From Furcasterigmium furcatum (Eukaryota; Ascomycota; Sordariomycetes; Glomerellales; Plectosphaerellaceae), in the NCBI GenBank assembly GCA_001599815.1, contig BCIA01000006.1, positions 498,961-562,960 of the forward strand: a stretch of 64,000 nucleotides of DNA, in the 5' to 3' direction. Within the stretch, counting starts at the first letter, position 1. Each line of letters opens with the position of its first letter. A model generated the notes under the pieces. That model ran no database searches. It was not told where the DNA came from and saw only the letters and a list, made by a program, of their open reading frames with translations. Below, piece after piece: positions 61,122-64,000 of the stretch. Both the position numbers and the translations under genes were made by a program.

Positions 61122-61602
61122 ATGCCTAAAGTGTTCACGGAAAAAGAGCTTGCCAGCCACAAGAGCGAAGGCACATTGTACATCGCGATACACGGCAAAG
61201 TATACGACGTGGCCAAGTTCTCAGACCAGCACCCGTGAGTACTGTCCGCGCGCACTGCATCAAACTCTCTTCGGGGCAGATCTAGGCTGACTGCCCCAAA
61301 CAGCGGTGGTACCGACATCTTCTTCGACGTTGCCGGCCGCGACGCCACGGATGCGTTTGAAGACATTGGACACAGCGAGGAGGCTCGCGGCATGCTGCCT
61401 CGATTCGAGATTGGAAATTTCGAGGGCGAGGTATTTTGCATCAATCGTTCCTTTCATTTTCTTGATCGCTGACATCGTGGGATAGATTCAACAGCAGACC
61501 ATGAAACGGGACAAAGTATCTGGGGTATCTGCGATGTCTGCACTATTCATTTCTGGGGTCTCCGTAGCACTGATTGCTGGAGGTATTGCATATTTTACTT
61601 AG
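61122..61602 (+). CDS. Tail-anchored cytochrome b5
   Basis: Three exons, 61122-61234, 61304-61430 and 61486-61602 (introns 69 and 55 bp); 118 residues. Haem ligands are His37 in HPGG, which is split by the first intron, and His62 in EDIGHSEEA; the rest (YIAIHGKVYDVAKF, FFDVAGRDATDAFEDIG) is a standard b5 fold. A basic linker (TMKRDK) leads to a single C-terminal membrane helix (about 95-115, ALFISGVSVALIAGGIAYF), so it is anchored by its tail in the ER or outer mitochondrial membrane. It passes electrons from reductases to desaturases, P450s or sterol enzymes. The HPGGTDIFF wording differs from the usual HPGGEEVLL, suggesting a divergent paralogue rather than the main b5. Confidence 0.92.
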
Positions 61603-61771
61603 GTCGGTAGCCTCTGGATCAGTCATGGATGTCTGTTTAGATTCGTAAATGATAACGGAAGGGGACTCATGTGTGCTCGTGCATGAAGGAAAATCGTCAT
61701 ATCGTTCGGTCCCCCTTGGTCCACAGTCTTACAACGGTCATCTGCTCCTACGTTGATACTCATATACATCA

Positions 61772-63995
61772 TTAGCCATTAAACCAGGTCGTCAGCGCGT
61801 CATCCGGGTTGAAGCCGTCGAGGTCTCCAGCCTGCGCCGTGGCAGACAAAAGCATGGCATACTCGTCCTTGTCGTCAAAGTCCAGGCTCATGCCCTCATT
61901 GATTGGGAAGAGACCGGACAGGATCGGCGCCGTATGTGGATGCAAGAGCTCGGGCAGCGGCCACGCCGAGTTTGAAGGTGTGGGCTGGCCTGGCATGCCT
62001 CCTGAAATCTCCTCGCCATCGGCAATAAGAGCATCGACGGCCATTGGGTTGATGATTGGCGTTTGCTGCGCGGCTGAATCACCCAGTAATTAGACAACCA
62101 GGTCTGCTCACGAAGAGGGTGGCCTTGTCGAGATACGTACCCGTGGGTGTGACATCGTTAGACCTAGGAGCTGGCTCACCAACTGCTTCCAGACCGTCAT
62201 CTGTCAGCTTGCCCTGCTCTACCAATCTCCTGTGCCCATAGATGTTGTCATTTCGTGCTGAAATCGGAGAATTCGGATCTACCCTTCCCTTCTTCCCCGC
62301 CAGCTGGCTTGCAGACAAGGCAGATGGCGGCCCGTTCAGCTGAATTGGATGGAAGGCATGATGTTGATACAGCCGTTTTAGGTTGACCGCCTGCGGTCAG
62401 TTAGCATCGAAGCGAACAGCTCTGTTAGTGTACGAACCAGGGTGGCCACGTATCTCCAGTTCTGGCCGATCATGGCCATGGCGGAGAGGTTGTCTCTGAT
62501 GTTGCGCTGGGCGCTTCGGCGGCCATCACCGCTGGAGCTCCACATGAAGGGAAGCTGTATGGCAGAGGAGCAGTAGAGAGCGAAGCCCACGAATCCAGGA
62601 CACTTGTAGGGATCGGAGGGGTGCTGCGAGAGGATCCCCCTGACAAGGCTGGTGATCTCGCACGCGTGATCATGCGCAACTTGTGCGGAAACCCGCTGGC
62701 TGTGGATGTACCATTCAAGCCCTTCCGTCTTGCAGAGGGAAAACAGGGGGACGATGGAGCAGTGAAGCGCGCACATGCACTGGTGGTAGGTGGCATGTAG
62801 CAGCAGGATCTGAGGACGAATTGCTTCCGGGCAGGATATGGTCTTGTCGGGCAGCAGCTGGAACTCCGGCGGAAGCTGTGCACGCCATTTCCGGAGCCTG
62901 GCGTCGAGTGTTTCGATGGCTGAAATGGTAGTCGACTTGAAGTGGCTGGCATCTTTGACTACTTCATACACATCCGTCCTACCTGGCGGTTAGCCGGCCG
63001 AGGGGAATGCCACGGGAGGGTGGTGAACGACTAACCATAAGCTCAGGACGGATATGAGTTCGGCAAATATGCTCGACCTGCGTGCCCGGGTCGCCAACGT
63101 TGAAGCCTCAGCTGGGATAACCCCCTTCTCAAAGTCTTCCTCCGAGACAGGGAGCAGAACATCCGCAATATGGCAGCTCATGATTTTCGGGTACAAGGGC
63201 TCGGACACAAGCTGATTGATGAGGAAAGACGCCCAGAAGCGCCGCCTCCGAGTCTCGGCTGCGAGCGAGAACCTGGCCGCCCCATCTTCAGCATCTGCCA
63301 ACCTCAACAGGCGGGCGTTCAGCGAGGCGTAACCATCGTAGATGATGGAACGGCGCCAGTCGCCTTGGCTGTACCAGAAGAGTCCCAGGTTGATGAATGA
63401 TACGACGGTCTCTTCATCCGGTTCTTCGCCTTCCAGAAGAGCAAGCTTCCCGGCTTGTTCGGCCCATATCCGGCTGAACCCGGCATCCCGGAGATCATTA
63501 CTAGACTGTAATGGCTCAGTGGAGAAGCTGGAGAGAAGGAGTCCGAATTAGAAAGCGAAATCTGGGGGAGATTGAAAGATGGGGGACCAACCTCGATGCC
63601 AAGGCGCAGGTGCTGAGGACCACGTGAGGCCTGACCGTTCCGGCTCTCAGCTGCTCCAGCAACGTCGGCTTGTGGAAGATGAGCGGCGCGCTGTAGAGGC
63701 AAGAGAAGTAGACCTCGACCAATCGTAGGACGACGGTCAGCGGAATGCCGGTGTAGCTCGCGTTATCGCTCACGCCGAAGTTGGGGTTCAGGCTCGATCC
63801 CAGAGACACAGCATCTTCCTGGATGTGTACCGCGTTTGGCAGGTTCGGCGCCGAAGACGAACTGGACTCGGGGAAAGATGAGCGTCTCTGACGTTTCGGG
63901 CGCCTGGTTCTTCCAGGGTCTCCGTCGCCCCAGTTGCAGGTGCGGTTGAGCCGCTGGCAACGATCGCAGACGGGTCTTTGACCGACGCATCTCAG
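61772..63995 (-). CDS. Zn2Cys6 transcription factor (5' part outside window)
   Basis: Five exons in the window: 63995-63592, 63500-63036, 62978-62438, 62390-62141 and 62073-61772; introns 47-91 bp; at least 653 residues. The first visible exon appears to start after a TACAG acceptor at the very edge and opens LRCVGQRPVCDRCQRLNRTC, the last four Cys of a zinc cluster. The first two Cys must lie in an exon beyond base 64000. A basic stretch (RTRRPKRQRR) and a Ser-rich linker follow, then the fungal_trans region: LVEVYFSCLYSAPLIFHKP, DLRDAGFSRIWAEQAGKLAL, FINLGLFWYSQGDWR, RRRRFWASFLINQL and YEVVKDASHFKS. The C-terminus is acidic (DFDDKDEY, DGFNPDDAL), as in activation domains. Targets unknown. 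The 3' end converges with the cytochrome b5 gene 170 bp away. Confidence 0.88.
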
Positions 63996-64000
63996 CTGTA

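Noticed and set aside
1..64000. tRNA, rRNA and transposase genes
   Set aside because: Read by eye on both strands: no cloverleaf-like T-loop sequence with matching arms, no rRNA stretch and no transposase or reverse-transcriptase motif was seen; a tRNAscan or Rfam search would be decisive.

Overview
The window looks like chromosomal DNA of a filamentous ascomycete (Pezizomycotina, most likely a Sordariomycete). Genes are spaced about 2 kb apart. Many have short GT-AG introns of 44-90 bp. Third codon positions are strongly G/C-biased, and the content is typically fungal: two Zn2Cys6 regulators plus an orphan Zn2Cys6 motif, a pectin lyase, an AA9 copper monooxygenase, a ferric reductase, MFS and amidase genes, and SEC72. 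No rRNA, tRNA, CRISPR array or clear transposon was found. Gene models were built by hand from reading frames and splice sites. Where exons are given, the phases add up to an intact frame.

Left part (1-13.8 kb): a very large secreted cysteine-rich, repeat-rich protein runs off the left edge on the minus strand and carries an assembly gap inside its 18-bp repeat. After it come a secreted TIM-barrel amidohydrolase, an intronless SF1 (Upf1-like) helicase, a poorly resolved small minus-strand gene and an orphan 208-residue protein.

14-28 kb: a plus-strand run of ferric reductase, secreted pectin lyase and secreted FMN-dependent 2-hydroxyacid oxidase, then a minus-strand DUF3445 haem protein and a plus-strand secreted M14 carboxypeptidase. 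The first three could together give extracellular Fe(II), H2O2 and pectin cleavage; that link is an inference.

28-42 kb: an ORF broken by an in-frame TAG, a six-exon MFS transporter, a small membrane protein, a Zn2Cys6 regulator, a six-exon DUF89/ARMT1-type protein, an orphan Zn2Cys6 motif in damaged frame, and an amidase-signature enzyme with a complete Ser-cisSer-Lys triad.

42-64 kb: a Ser/Thr-rich repetitive secreted protein, a presequence-less Mn superoxide dismutase divergent from a small unknown protein, an AA9 monooxygenase with an Arg-rich tail, a nine-exon S33 (TAP-like) secreted peptidase, SEC72 with coding-like sequence beyond its TAG, a conserved-looking small protein, a decayed gene with in-frame TGAs, a tail-anchored cytochrome b5, and a Zn2Cys6 regulator cut by the right edge inside its zinc cluster.

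The most unusual features are the giant repeat protein at the left edge and three loci where coding-like sequence continues in frame past stop codons. Every such stop is explained by one C-to-T change.
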